Assembly: GCA_015689705.1 (NCBI GenBank)
Contig: WVSN01000001.1
Span: 124,001 to 188,000, forward strand
DNA from: Rhodobacterales bacterium HKCCE3408
Lineage (GTDB): Bacteria > Pseudomonadota > Alphaproteobacteria > Rhodobacterales > Rhodobacteraceae
Length of the DNA: 64,000 nucleotides
Reading direction: 5' to 3'
Below are positions 42,646-51,594 of the stretch, in pieces. The notes under the pieces were generated by a model, which worked only from the letters and a program-made list of their open reading frames with translations, did not search any database and was not told the DNA's origin. Within the stretch, counting starts at the first letter, position 1, and the number at the start of each line of letters is the position of its first letter. Position numbers and translations under genes: made by a program.

Positions 42646-44049
42646 ATGTTCAGGGAATTCAAAGCTCGAAAAGCGACGCGCAGCCCGCAACCTGCGCTGA
42701 CGGTGGTCAAGGAAGAGGAAACGCCGACCGTTTCCCAGGAAGAGCTGGCGCGTCGCGAATCCGAGAGAAAGCGCGAGGCCGAGCACCTGGAAATCAAGGC
42801 GTTCCTGCACAACCGGCTTCTCGACCAGCTCAACCTCGCGATGATCGACAAGATCGAGGAGGAGCGGCTGCGGGGCGAGATCGGCAAGCTGGTCATGGAG
42901 GCGTTGCAGGAACAGGGCCGCCCGATGCGGGGCGAAGACCTCAAGACGCTGGTCAACGAGCTCATGCACGAGGTCCTCGGCCTCGGTCCGCTCGAGCCGC
43001 TGCTGGAGGACGCCACGGTCAACGACATCCTCGTGAACGGTCACCGGAACGTCTATGTCGAGCGCGGTGGCGTGCTGGAGCGGGTGCCGGCGCGGTTCCG
43101 GGACGAACGCCATCTGTTGCGGATCATCGACAAGATCGTCAGCCGGGTCGGGCGCAGGATCGACGAAAGCCAGCCTTGGGTCGATGCGCGGCTCGAGGAT
43201 GGCAGCCGGGTCAACGCCATCGTCCGGCCCTGCGCCATCGACGGCCCGTCCCTGTCGATCCGGAAATTCGCCAAGGACCCCCTGACGCTGGAAAAGCTGC
43301 TGGCAAGCGGATCGCTGAACACCTCGGCGGCGGCCCTTCTGCGCGCTCTGGTCATGGCGCGGATGAATATCCTGATCTCGGGCGGCACGGGCTCCGGCAA
43401 GACGACGATGCTGAACGCCCTGTCCTCGTTCATCAGCAGCCGCGAACGCATCGTCACGATCGAGGATGCCGCCGAGCTTCAGCTTCAGCAGGACCACGTG
43501 CTGCGCATGGAAACCCGGCCGGCCTCGCCCAACGGGACCGGGGCCGTGCATCAGCGGGACCTGGTGCGGAACGCGCTGCGGATGCGCCCCGACCGCATCA
43601 TCGTCGGCGAGGTGCGCGGCCCGGAAGCCTTCGACATGCTTCAGGCCATGAATACCGGGCACGACGGATCCATGACCACGGTTCACGCCAACTCGACGCG
43701 CGACGCGCTCAGCCGGGTGGAACAGATGGTCCAGATGGGCGGAATGGAACTGCCCCACGCGGTCATTCGCGCGACCATCGCCTCGGCCATCCACTTCGTC
43801 GTGCAGCTGTCGCGGCTGTCGGACGGGTCGCGGCGGGTCATGGCGATCTCGGAAATCACCGGGATGGAGGGCGATATCGTCACGATGCAGGACATCTTCG
43901 TCTACCGAAGGCTCGGCAAGGACGAGGAGGGCCGCATCCTCGGCAGGTTCACCCCGACCGGCATCCGCCCGCGCTGCTACGACTCCCTCGTGGCCGCCGG
44001 CGTGGATGTGTCGGAATTCCAGTTCACGCAGGACCGGTCCAATGCTTAG
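42646..44049 (+). CDS. cpaF: Tad secretion ATPase CpaF/TadA
   Basis: A 467-residue hexameric ATPase powering Flp pilus extension. Walker A is SGGTGSGKTTML near residue 246, the Asp box is ERIVTIEDAAELQLQQ, Walker B region is MRPDRIIVGEVRGPEAFDML, and the His box is MTTVHANSTRDALSRVEQM. The N-terminal 60 residues are charged and probably flexible. It overlaps tadB by eight bases. Confidence 0.96.
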   Translation: MFREFKARKATRSPQPALTVVKEEETPTVSQEELARRESERKREAEHLEIKAFLHNRLLDQLNLAMIDKIEEERLRGEIGKLVMEALQEQGRPMRGEDLKTLVNELMHEVLGLGPLEPLLEDATVNDILVNGHRNVYVERGGVLERVPARFRDERHLLRIIDKIVSRVGRRIDESQPWVDARLEDGSRVNAIVRPCAIDGPSLSIRKFAKDPLTLEKLLASGSLNTSAAALLRALVMARMNILISGGTGSGKTTMLNALSSFISSRERIVTIEDAAELQLQQDHVLRMETRPASPNGTGAVHQRDLVRNALRMRPDRIIVGEVRGPEAFDMLQAMNTGHDGSMTTVHANSTRDALSRVEQMVQMGGMELPHAVIRATIASAIHFVVQLSRLSDGSRRVMAISEITGMEGDIVTMQDIFVYRRLGKDEEGRILGRFTPTGIRPRCYDSLVAAGVDVSEFQFTQDRSNA

Positions 44050-45070
44050 GCGCGCCATCGACGAACTGAGCTGGTATTTCAGCGCATCGCCCTTCGCCCG
44101 GATGATGGAAACCCAGTTCGGCGAGGCCCGTTTCATCATCTTCGCGGCCGTCTTCGTCGGCGTCTTCCTCGCCTTCGAGGGGATCAGGAACCTCCTGGCC
44201 CGCGCCGAAAACCGCAGCGAGGCGATCAACCGCCGCATGAAGATGCAGGCGAAGGGCAAGAGCGACGAGGAGATCCTCGGCCTGATCAAGGCCCGCCCGC
44301 GCCGCGGCTTCTGGAGCAACGTGCCGCTGTTCGGCGACATGAACGCGGCCCTGCATTCGGCCCGGATCACCGCGCCGCCGGAATTCGTGGCGCTGGCCTG
44401 CGTCCTGACCTTCGTGGCCTTCGGCGTGGTGTCCAGCAACGTCGTCGCCCCGATGCTGGCCTTCGCGATCTCCGCCTGCATGTTCCTGCTGTTGCCGCTT
44501 CTGGTGCTCAAGACCGTGCATCTGCAACGCATGCAGAACCTCGTCCGGCAATTGCCCGACGCGCTCGACCTGATGGCGCGGGGCCTGAAGGTCGGGCATC
44601 CGCTCAACACCACCCTGCGCAGCGTCGCCGATGAAATGCCCGACCCGATCGGGACCGAATTCGGCACGGTCGTCGATCAGGTGGCCTATGGCGACGAACT
44701 GACCGTCGCGATGAGCGAACTGGCCGATCGCCTGAACCAGGAAGACATGCATTACCTCGCCATCGCGATCAACATGCAGGCCGGGACCGGCGGCGACCTC
44801 GCCCGGGTCCTGCGCATCCTCGGCTCGGTCATCCGGTCGCGCATCACGCTGCGGCGCAAGATCCGGGCGATTTCCTCGGAAGGCCGGCTGACCGCCTACA
44901 TACTGTCGGCGCTGCCGGTCGCGATCGCCGCGTTCATGACGATCTCGAACCCGACCTATTTCGGCGACGTCATGCACTATCCCGAATTCTGGCCGGTCAT
45001 GGGGATGATCGCGGGCGCCATCGTTCTCAACGCGCTCATTCTGTTCCGTCTGGTGCGGTTCCGGATCTGA
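44042..45070 (+). CDS. tadB: Tad inner-membrane platform protein TadB
   Basis: A 342-residue GspF-like membrane protein. The GspF domain lies at about 180-305 (RQLPDALDLMARGLKVGHPL, then YLAIAINMQAGTGGDLARVL), with flanking membrane helices. It forms the platform with TadC. The ATG at 44042 overlaps the end of cpaF. Confidence 0.92.
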   Translation: MLRRAIDELSWYFSASPFARMMETQFGEARFIIFAAVFVGVFLAFEGIRNLLARAENRSEAINRRMKMQAKGKSDEEILGLIKARPRRGFWSNVPLFGDMNAALHSARITAPPEFVALACVLTFVAFGVVSSNVVAPMLAFAISACMFLLLPLLVLKTVHLQRMQNLVRQLPDALDLMARGLKVGHPLNTTLRSVADEMPDPIGTEFGTVVDQVAYGDELTVAMSELADRLNQEDMHYLAIAINMQAGTGGDLARVLRILGSVIRSRITLRRKIRAISSEGRLTAYILSALPVAIAAFMTISNPTYFGDVMHYPEFWPVMGMIAGAIVLNALILFRLVRFRI

Positions 45071-45081
45071 AAGGTTTGACC

Positions 45082-46065
45082 ATGGATCTGTCCCGAATTC
45101 TCGATTTCCTCGGCACCCCCGTCGGCAGAATGGTCCTTATGGCCGCCATCGGCGTCGGCGTCCTGCTGGTCTGCATGGGGCTGTTCCGGCTCCTGCTCCG
45201 CCCGTCGGCGGCCGCCGTGCGGATGACGCCGAAGGTCCGCGCGCCCTCGATCCTGTCGCCCGGCGCCGGCTGGAACGAGGACGGGCCGACAAGCGCGCTG
45301 GCCAAGGCGATCATTCCGGAAAACGAGGATGAGCGGCGCCAGGTGGCCTATGCCCTGATCAAGGCCGGGTTCCGCAGCCGGAACGCGGTGACCGGGTACT
45401 ACCTGCTCCGGGTGATCCTCGGGGTCGGGCTGCCGGTCGTCTTTCTCCTGCTGCTGCAACTGTCCGACCTGCCGCAGATGCCCGCCGTCATTCAGCGGTA
45501 TTTCTCCGGCATGTCGACGCTGAGCATCGTTCAGCACATCGCCATCCTGTGCGGCATCGGGTTCTTCGGCCCGACATACTGGCTCCGGGCCCGCATCAAC
45601 CGCCGCAAGCGCGCGATCGAGATGGCCTTCCCCAACCTCATGGACCTGCTGCAGGTCGGGGTCGAGGCCGGCATGGGCTTCGACCAGGCGCTTCTGAAGG
45701 TCTCGACCGAAATTCAGACCGCGGCGCCGGAACTGGCCGAGGAAATGCTGACCGTGCTCAGCGAAATCCAGGCCGGCCGCAACCGCGACAGCGCGCTGCT
45801 GAAGATGGCGCGCCGGGTGGGGATCGAGGAGATGTCCTCGTTCGTGAACGTGGTGCTGCAATCGGGCCGGTTCGGAACGCCTATGTCCGACGCGCTGACG
45901 ACCTATGCCGAGGAAATGCGCGTCGTGCGGGAACTCAAGGCGCAGGAGATGGCCAACAAGCTGCCGGTCAAGATGTCCGCTGTCCTCGCCTCGGTCATGC
46001 TGCCGGCCCTGATCGCCCTGATCCTGATGCCCATCATCCTGCGCTACATCAACAACCTGCAGTGA
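45082..46065 (+). CDS. tadC: Tad inner-membrane platform protein TadC
   Basis: A 327-residue GspF-like protein: FPNLMDLLQVGVEAGMGFDQ, then VNVVLQSGRFGTPMSDALTT and a final helix ALIALILMPIILRYINNL. It follows tadB by 11 bases, and ATG 45082 has AAAGG upstream. It is the last Tad gene; no tadD follows. Confidence 0.92.
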   Translation: MDLSRILDFLGTPVGRMVLMAAIGVGVLLVCMGLFRLLLRPSAAAVRMTPKVRAPSILSPGAGWNEDGPTSALAKAIIPENEDERRQVAYALIKAGFRSRNAVTGYYLLRVILGVGLPVVFLLLLQLSDLPQMPAVIQRYFSGMSTLSIVQHIAILCGIGFFGPTYWLRARINRRKRAIEMAFPNLMDLLQVGVEAGMGFDQALLKVSTEIQTAAPELAEEMLTVLSEIQAGRNRDSALLKMARRVGIEEMSSFVNVVLQSGRFGTPMSDALTTYAEEMRVVRELKAQEMANKLPVKMSAVLASVMLPALIALILMPIILRYINNLQ

Positions 46066-46098
46066 CGGGGCGGCAGGCGCGTCGCTGACCGCCGAAGC

Positions 46099-47505
46099 CT
46101 AACCCCCGCTGACCTGCCGCCACGCATCGATGATCGCCTCGGCCGAGCGGCGGCCGTCCTCCAGCGTGGCGGGGCCCGAGCAGACGGAAATCCGCATCGC
46201 CCCGCGCCCGCGCCAGTGGCCGGCACTGGGATAGCATATGCCCGCGGCCTGCACGGCGTTCAGCGTCTCCGCGGTCTTGCGGCCGGCCTCGGGATCGTCC
46301 GCCTCGCCACAGGCAAGCACGACCTGGTTCAGCACAACGTCGTTCAGCACCGACAATCCGGGCTCGTCCCGAAGGATCCCGGCAATCTCGCGCGCGACGG
46401 CGCAGTGGCGTTCGACCATCTCGGCCAGCCCGCTGCGCCCGAGCGCCTTCAGTGCCGCCCAGACCGCGATGCCGCGCGCGCGCCGGGACAGCTCGGGCGC
46501 ATAATCGGCCGGGTTGCGGCGTTCTTCCTGCGGCAGGTAGCTGGCGGTCGAGCCCATGGCGCGTTGCTGCGCGCCCCGGTCGCGCACGATGACAACACCG
46601 CAATCGTAGGGGATCTGAAGCCATTTATGGGCATCGGCCGCCCAGCTGTCGGCCTCTGCCATCCCGGCCGTCAGGTGCCGCGTCGCCGGCGCGGCGGCGG
46701 CCCAGAGCCCGAAGGCGCCATCGACGTGAACCCAGGCGCCGTGGTCATGCGCGATCGGCACGAGCGCCTCGAACGGGTCGAACGCGCCGCTGTTCACGTT
46801 GCCAGCCTGAAGGCAGACGATCGTCGGGCCGTCCAGTCCCCGCAGGACCTCGGCCAGCGCGTCCGGGCGCATCCGGCCCTGGTCGTCCGCGCCCGCGATA
46901 TGGACCCGCTTCGCGCCGAAGCCGAGCATCCGGAGGCTGAGATAGACCGAGGAATGCGCCTCGCCGCCCAGCACCACGTTGACCTCGGGCGCGCCGAACA
47001 GGCCGTCGGCCTCGACATCCCAGCCGACACTGTCGAGAAGGGCCGTCCGCGCCGCGGCAAGCGCGGTGAAATTCGCCATCGTCGCCCCGGTGGCAAAGCC
47101 CAGCCCGGAACCGGGCGGCAGGCCGAGCAGATCCAGCAGCCATTCCGCGGCGATCTCTTCGGCCGCGGCGGCGCCGGGGGCGATGTCGGCAAAGCTCGCG
47201 ACCTGTCCCCAGGCCGAGGTCAGCCAGTCGGCGGCGACGGCGGCGGGATGGGACGCCCCGATCACCCAGCCCATGAACCGGGGGCTGGTCGAGACCATCA
47301 GCCCCGGCTCGATCCGGTCGATCAGCTCGGCGATCACCGCGTCCGGGGCCAGCCCCTCTTCCGGCGTCGGCTCGCGAAAGCGCGCCTGCGCCATCGGGGT
47401 CGGCTCTGCCGAGCAGATCGGCCGGTCGTGGTCGGTTCGCCTGTAGGCCAGCGCGGCCTCCATCGCCGCCTTCAGTCCGGCTTCCTCGGTCGCGGTTAGT
47501 CCCAT
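46099..47505 (-). CDS. group II pyridoxal-dependent decarboxylase (aromatic amino acid type)
   Basis: A 468-residue PLP enzyme: His184 in GGEAHSSV (ring stacking), Asp262 in VHVDGAFG and Lys294 in DAHKWLQIPYDCG forming the Schiff base. The family decarboxylates L-DOPA, tryptophan, tyrosine or similar amino acids; some members are aminotransferase-like or deaminating. No partner genes indicate the substrate. It converges on tadC with a 33-base gap. Confidence 0.85.
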   Translation of the reverse strand: MGLTATEEAGLKAAMEAALAYRRTDHDRPICSAEPTPMAQARFREPTPEEGLAPDAVIAELIDRIEPGLMVSTSPRFMGWVIGASHPAAVAADWLTSAWGQVASFADIAPGAAAAEEIAAEWLLDLLGLPPGSGLGFATGATMANFTALAAARTALLDSVGWDVEADGLFGAPEVNVVLGGEAHSSVYLSLRMLGFGAKRVHIAGADDQGRMRPDALAEVLRGLDGPTIVCLQAGNVNSGAFDPFEALVPIAHDHGAWVHVDGAFGLWAAAAPATRHLTAGMAEADSWAADAHKWLQIPYDCGVVIVRDRGAQQRAMGSTASYLPQEERRNPADYAPELSRRARGIAVWAALKALGRSGLAEMVERHCAVAREIAGILRDEPGLSVLNDVVLNQVVLACGEADDPEAGRKTAETLNAVQAAGICYPSAGHWRGRGAMRISVCSGPATLEDGRRSAEAIIDAWRQVSGG

Positions 47506-47602
47506 TGATCCATCCTGGTCATCCTGTCCCGTCCGGACAGCCTATGACCAGAGGACCCGGTTCACCAAGGTTCGGGTTCCGCGGGCCCGTCGCGCTTTCC
47601 GC

Positions 47603-47914
47603 TCACTCCTCCTTCTCGGTCGTGAACCGCAGCGGGTAGCCCGCGCGCTGACCCATCTCGGTCGCCTGTCCGGCCTTCGTCTCGGCCACTTCCTTGGTGA
47701 ACACCGCGACCACGCAGGCCCCGCGCCGGTGCGCGGTCATCATCACGCCAAGCGCCTCGTCCTCGGTCATCCGGAACACCGCCTTCAGCACCGCCACGAC
47801 GAAGTCGCGCGGGGTGAAGTCGTCGTTCAGCAGGATCACTTTCCAGAGCGGCGGTTTGACCGGCTTCGTCCGGGCCTCGGGCTTCTGGATCGTGTCGGCG
47901 TCGCTCGGGCACAT
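47603..47914 (-). CDS. clpS: ClpS adaptor of ClpAP protease
   Basis: A 103-residue N-end-rule adaptor: WKVILLNDDFTPRDFVVAVL carries the conserved NDD(F/Y)TP that binds N-terminal degrons, followed by MTEDEALGVMMTAHRRGACV for ClpA docking. The 15-residue N-terminal arm is of the length needed to engage ClpA. clpA is not in the window. Confidence 0.96.
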   Translation of the reverse strand: MCPSDADTIQKPEARTKPVKPPLWKVILLNDDFTPRDFVVAVLKAVFRMTEDEALGVMMTAHRRGACVVAVFTKEVAETKAGQATEMGQRAGYPLRFTTEKEE

Positions 47915-47991
47915 CGCGCGGGACTCCCTCGATACGGAGGGGAGTCTACGGCGGCCGGGCCGTCCGGCAAGAGCGCGGCCATTTCATCCCC

Positions 47992-48020
47992 CCGTCACAA
48001 ATCCTTTACGGCCCCGTTAC
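47992..48020 (+). promoter_or_regulatory. possible Pho box (three 7-base repeats at 11-base steps)
   Basis: CCGTCAC-AAAT-CCTTTAC-GGCC-CCGTTAC. The three heptamers are spaced exactly 11 bases apart and resemble the PhoB heptamer CTGTCAT. It lies 44 bases before the ATG of a secreted phytase-like esterase, a function that suits phosphate control. Confidence 0.5.
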
Positions 48021-48064
48021 AGGCCGGGCGGAAGAAGACGCCAAACAAACCAAGGGGGACTTCC

Positions 48065-50197
48065 ATGACATCCAGATTCCTCACCCTGACCTCGGCGCTC
48101 GCGCTGCTGGCGGGGCAGGCCGACGCCGAGGCGTTCAACCGCATCGCGTCCTTCCGCGTGGCCGACAACCTGCCCGACGCCGAGGAGACCTCGGCCGAGA
48201 TCATCGCCGCCTCCGAGGACGGCATGACGCTGGTCTATACCGACAGCCCCGGCCGCTCGGTCGGCTTCATCGACATCACCGACCCGGCCAGCCCGCAGGC
48301 CGCCGGCGCCCTCACGCTCGAGGGCGAGCCGACCTCGGTCGCGATCCACGGGGCGATCGCGTTCGTGGGCGAGAACACGTCCGAAAGCTTCACCGATCCC
48401 TCGGGCAGCCTTCTGGCCATCGACGTCGCCAGCCAGGAGATCCTCGATCGCTGCGATCTCGGCGGCCAGCCCGACTCGGTCGCCGTGGCACCCGACGGCA
48501 GCTTCGTCGCCGTCGCGATCGAGAACGAGCGCGACGAGGACCTCGGCGACGGCCGCGTCGGCCAGATGCCGGCGGGCTATCTCTCGATCACCGCGCTGGC
48601 CGATGGCGTGCCCGATTGCGGCACCACGAGGCAGGTCGACCTGACCGGTCTCGCCGAAATCGCGCCGGAGGACCCGGAGCCCGAATTCGTCTCGATCAAT
48701 TCCGAGAACGAGATCGTCGTGACCATGCAGGAGAACAACCACATCGTCGTGGTCTCCGGCACGGGCGAGGTGCTCAGCCACTTCTCCGCCGGCATGGCGA
48801 CGGTCGAGGGCGTGGACACGCACGAGGAAGGCGCGCTGGTCTTCGACGAGACGATCACCGTCCCGCGCGAGCCCGACAGCGTCACCTGGATCGACGACAC
48901 CCATTTCGCCATGGCGAACGAAGGCGACATGGATGGCGGCAGCCGCGGCTGGACGATCTTCAGCCAGTCGGGCGAGATCGTCTATGACAGCGGCAACTCT
49001 TTCGAGCACGCGCTGATCGAGATTGGCCACTACCCGGAGGAGCGGTCGGGCAACAAGGGCGTGGAGCCCGAGTCCGCCACCTTCGGCGTCTTCGGCGGCA
49101 CCCCGATGCTCTTCATCGGGTCCGAACGCGGCAGCGTCGTCGGCGTCTACGACGTGACCGACCCGGCCGCACCGGTCCTGACGCAGCTTCTGCCGTCGGG
49201 CATCGGGCCCGAGGGCTACGCCGTCATCCCGGAACGCAACCTTCTCGTCTCCGCCAACGAGACCGACGATGCCGGGCCGCGCGCGCATGTCATGCTGTTC
49301 GAATACCAGGACGCCGACCCGGTCTATCCGCACCTGACCTCGGCCGGCGCGGACGAGCTGATCGGGTGGGGTGCGATCTCGGGCCAGGTCATCGACGACG
49401 AGACCGGGCTGATCTACGCGGTCTCCGACAGCTTCTACGCCATGCAGCCGACGATTTTCGTGATCGACCCGAGCCAGACTCCGGCCCGCATCACCGATGC
49501 GATCCGTGTGACGCGCGAAGGTCAGCCGGCGCAGCTCATGGACATGGAGGGCATCACGCTCGACGGAGAGGGCGGGTTCTGGATCGCGTCCGAGGGCCGG
49601 TCCGACCGGCTGATCCCGCACGCGATCTACCATGTCGGCGCCGACGGTGCGATCGAGGACCAGATCGGCCTGCCGGAAGAGCTGCTCGACAACGAGATCC
49701 GGTTCGGCTTCGAAGGCATCACGCTGGTCGGCGACACGCTCTGGATGGCGGTCCAGCGGGAATGGCAGGACGACCCGGCCGGCATGGTCAAGCTCGTCGC
49801 CTACAATCTCCAGACCGAGGAATGGGGCGCGGTCCACTACCCGCTCTCCGAGGTGCAGGCGGGCTGGATCGGCCTGTCCGAGATCGTCGCCCACGGCGAT
49901 TACGTCTACCTGATCGAGCGGGACAACCAGCTCGACACCCGGGCCTATCTCAAGCAGATCACCCGCGTGCCGCTGTCCGAAATGGTGCCCGCGCCGCTCG
50001 GCTCCGAGCTGCCGGTGGTCACGCCCGAGGTCGTGGTCGACCTGATCCCCTACCTGCAATCGACCGGCGGCTACGTGATGGACAAGACCGAAGGCCTCGC
50101 CATCGCGGCGGACGGCACGATGTGGGTCTCGACCGACAATGACGGCGTCGACGACAGTTCGGGCGAGACGATGTTCTTCGCGATCCCGCCGATGTGA
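48065..50197 (+). CDS. secreted beta-propeller/esterase-like phytase protein
   Basis: A 710-residue periplasmic or secreted protein with a signal peptide (MTSRFLTLTSALALLAGQAD, cleavage near ADA). Residues 25-430 look like a YncE-type beta-propeller (GFIDITDPASPQAAGALTLE, then PDSVAVAPDGSFVAVAIENE). Residues 440-710 match the esterase-like activity of phytase family (MDMEGITLDGEGGFWIASEG, then IRFGFEGITLVGDTLWMAVQ and GGYVMDKTEGLAIAADGTMW). It probably releases phosphate from organic phosphoesters; a possible Pho box upstream fits. ATG 48065 follows AAGGGGGA. Confidence 0.82.
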   Translation: MTSRFLTLTSALALLAGQADAEAFNRIASFRVADNLPDAEETSAEIIAASEDGMTLVYTDSPGRSVGFIDITDPASPQAAGALTLEGEPTSVAIHGAIAFVGENTSESFTDPSGSLLAIDVASQEILDRCDLGGQPDSVAVAPDGSFVAVAIENERDEDLGDGRVGQMPAGYLSITALADGVPDCGTTRQVDLTGLAEIAPEDPEPEFVSINSENEIVVTMQENNHIVVVSGTGEVLSHFSAGMATVEGVDTHEEGALVFDETITVPREPDSVTWIDDTHFAMANEGDMDGGSRGWTIFSQSGEIVYDSGNSFEHALIEIGHYPEERSGNKGVEPESATFGVFGGTPMLFIGSERGSVVGVYDVTDPAAPVLTQLLPSGIGPEGYAVIPERNLLVSANETDDAGPRAHVMLFEYQDADPVYPHLTSAGADELIGWGAISGQVIDDETGLIYAVSDSFYAMQPTIFVIDPSQTPARITDAIRVTREGQPAQLMDMEGITLDGEGGFWIASEGRSDRLIPHAIYHVGADGAIEDQIGLPEELLDNEIRFGFEGITLVGDTLWMAVQREWQDDPAGMVKLVAYNLQTEEWGAVHYPLSEVQAGWIGLSEIVAHGDYVYLIERDNQLDTRAYLKQITRVPLSEMVPAPLGSELPVVTPEVVVDLIPYLQSTGGYVMDKTEGLAIAADGTMWVSTDNDGVDDSSGETMFFAIPPM

Positions 50198-50220
50198 CGG
50201 GGCCGCATAGCCGGACGAAA

Positions 50221-50250
50221 AGCCCCCCGCGGAGCGATCCGCGGGGGGCT
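50221..50250. terminator. strong bidirectional terminator
   Basis: A perfect 13-pair stem (AGCCCCCCGCGGA with TCCGCGGGGGGCT) around GCGA. It is flanked by AAAA on the left and TT on the right, and serves both the phytase-like gene and the converging VPLPA-anchored gene. Confidence 0.88.
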
Positions 50251-50276
50251 TTGTCGTTCGGACGATCAGGTCGCGG

Positions 50277-50888
50277 TCAGGACGTCGCTCGCCGCTTGCG
50301 CAGGCCAAGCGCGCCGAGCGCCGCAAGGCCGCCGAAGGCGAGGCTGACCGCGCCCGGCAGCGGCACGGGCGAGGCGGTCTGCTCGACGCTGATGTTGTCG
50401 TACTGGAAGCGGTCGGCCGTGTCGGAACTCGTGGTGAACTGCAACGAGGTGAGGCCGACGAAGCCGTTCATCGCAATGCTCTCGAAGCCGAACACCCCGT
50501 CCGAGGTGATCGTCTGCGTCACGGTCCCTCCGCCTTGCAGGTTGCCTGTCATCAGCAGCGAGCCCGACCCGGTATTCGGGGTGAATTCCGATATGTCGAA
50601 CCCGAGAAGATCGAACGCGGCACCGTCTGTCCGCTCGAACGTGTGTGACTCGATCCCGAACGGGATCAGTGCGGTGGACCCGGCGAAGTTGGCCGAGCCT
50701 GACCCCCAGACCAGGTAGTCGTTCATGATCTGGTTGCCGGTGAACTGGTAGTCACCGACGATCAGGGTCGACGGGTAGTTAACGGCGTATCCCGAATGTG
50801 CCAGCGACTCGAAGTCAAGGACCGCCGCCATGGCCGGCGCGGCCGAAACCGCGAATGCGAAAGACATGATTGTTTTTGTGATGGTCAT
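50277..50888 (-). CDS. secreted protein with VPLPA-type C-terminal sorting signal
   Basis: A 203-residue protein. The N-terminal signal peptide is TKTIMSFAFAVSAAPAMAAV. The C-terminus carries the tripartite sorting signal: SPVPLPGAVSLAFGGLAALG, a hydrophobic stretch, then RKRR. This matches the PEP-CTERM/VPLPA-CTERM type processed by an exosortase, here with VPLPG instead of VPLPA. The middle resembles beta-sandwich surface proteins. No exosortase gene is in the window. It starts at ATG 50888 after CTGGGGGG. Confidence 0.82.
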   Translation of the reverse strand: MTITKTIMSFAFAVSAAPAMAAVLDFESLAHSGYAVNYPSTLIVGDYQFTGNQIMNDYLVWGSGSANFAGSTALIPFGIESHTFERTDGAAFDLLGFDISEFTPNTGSGSLLMTGNLQGGGTVTQTITSDGVFGFESIAMNGFVGLTSLQFTTSSDTADRFQYDNISVEQTASPVPLPGAVSLAFGGLAALGALGLRKRRATS

Positions 50889-51030
50889 GGAACCCCCCAG
50901 TAATAGTGACGCTGCCCCAGCAGTCGCACAATCTGTGGTTTCGATCCACCCCGCCAACCTGGAATTCGGTCATTTTTCCGCGCTGCGCCCGTTTCGCTGA
51001 TCCCAATGCCACGCATGGCCGGTGCCCCAA

Positions 51031-51070
51031 AGAACAGGCCCCCGGGGAGCAATCCCGGGGGCCTTGTTCT
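51031..51070 (-). terminator. terminator after the 66-codon gene
   Basis: AGAACAGGCCCCCGGG (51031-51046) pairs with CCCGGGGGCCTTGTTCT (51054-51070) with one bulge. On the minus strand the hairpin is followed by TTTGGGG. It lies 33 bases past the stop of the gene at 51104. Confidence 0.7.
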
Positions 51071-51103
51071 GACTGGCAGCAGGCGGCGGGGCCGCCGGCG
51101 ATC

Positions 51104-51304
51104 TCAGGCGGTGCGCAGACCGGCGGCTTTCGGCGCGGTCGGTTCGTCGGTCTTCATGTAGCGCTGACCGCGGAATTCGACGATCTGGTAGTTCGCGCCG
51201 TTGCGGTTCACCGTCTCGACCGTGCGGCCAAGGTTGGACACGAGCCATTTCTTCGGGCCCGACAGGTTGCGCCACCGCATCGCTGCACGAAAGCTCTCGT
51301 TCAT
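51104..51304 (-). CDS. 66-residue conserved-looking hypothetical protein
   Basis: A basic protein (MNESFRAAMRWRNLSGPKKW, then RTVETVNRNGANYQIVEFRG). It has an excellent ribosome-binding site (AAGGAG, eight to nine bases before ATG 51304) and its own terminator, which argues for a real single-gene unit. No domain recognised; it could bind nucleic acid given the Arg/Lys content, but that is weak. Confidence 0.65.
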   Translation of the reverse strand: MNESFRAAMRWRNLSGPKKWLVSNLGRTVETVNRNGANYQIVEFRGQRYMKTDEPTAPKAAGLRTA

Positions 51305-51594
51305 ACTCGTTTCTCCTTGCGACGGGGAGAGTGATCCCCGAACCGATCGTTTCCAAATGTGCGGAACCTGTCGGAACTGTGGTATCCGACGCCCTCCATT
51401 CGCCTAATTTCCGTGAGACCTGCGGCGGAAATTGGATCGAATGATGGCTGAATTGGGGCAGCGTTGCCGACCTTGTGGATAACCGTGGTCCGGCGGGGCG
51501 GATTGTTCTCCGGATTCGGGTGTCTGGCGGGAAACAGCGTTACCGGAATGTCGATCGATCATGTCGAGTTCGACACCGATTCGTCACGAATGAC
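51305..51594. other. 290-base gap between the 66-codon gene and the cupin gene
   Basis: No gene seen. It contains one exact DnaA-box sequence (TGTGGATAA, 51474-51482) on its own, which is expected by chance about once per two windows this size. Confidence 0.5.

Noticed and set aside
51474-51482. An exact DnaA box (TGTGGATAA), with a weaker partner near 53566
   Set aside because: A nine-base match is expected about 0.5 times in a window this size on both strands. There is no cluster of boxes, no A+T-rich unwinding element and no replication genes beside it.
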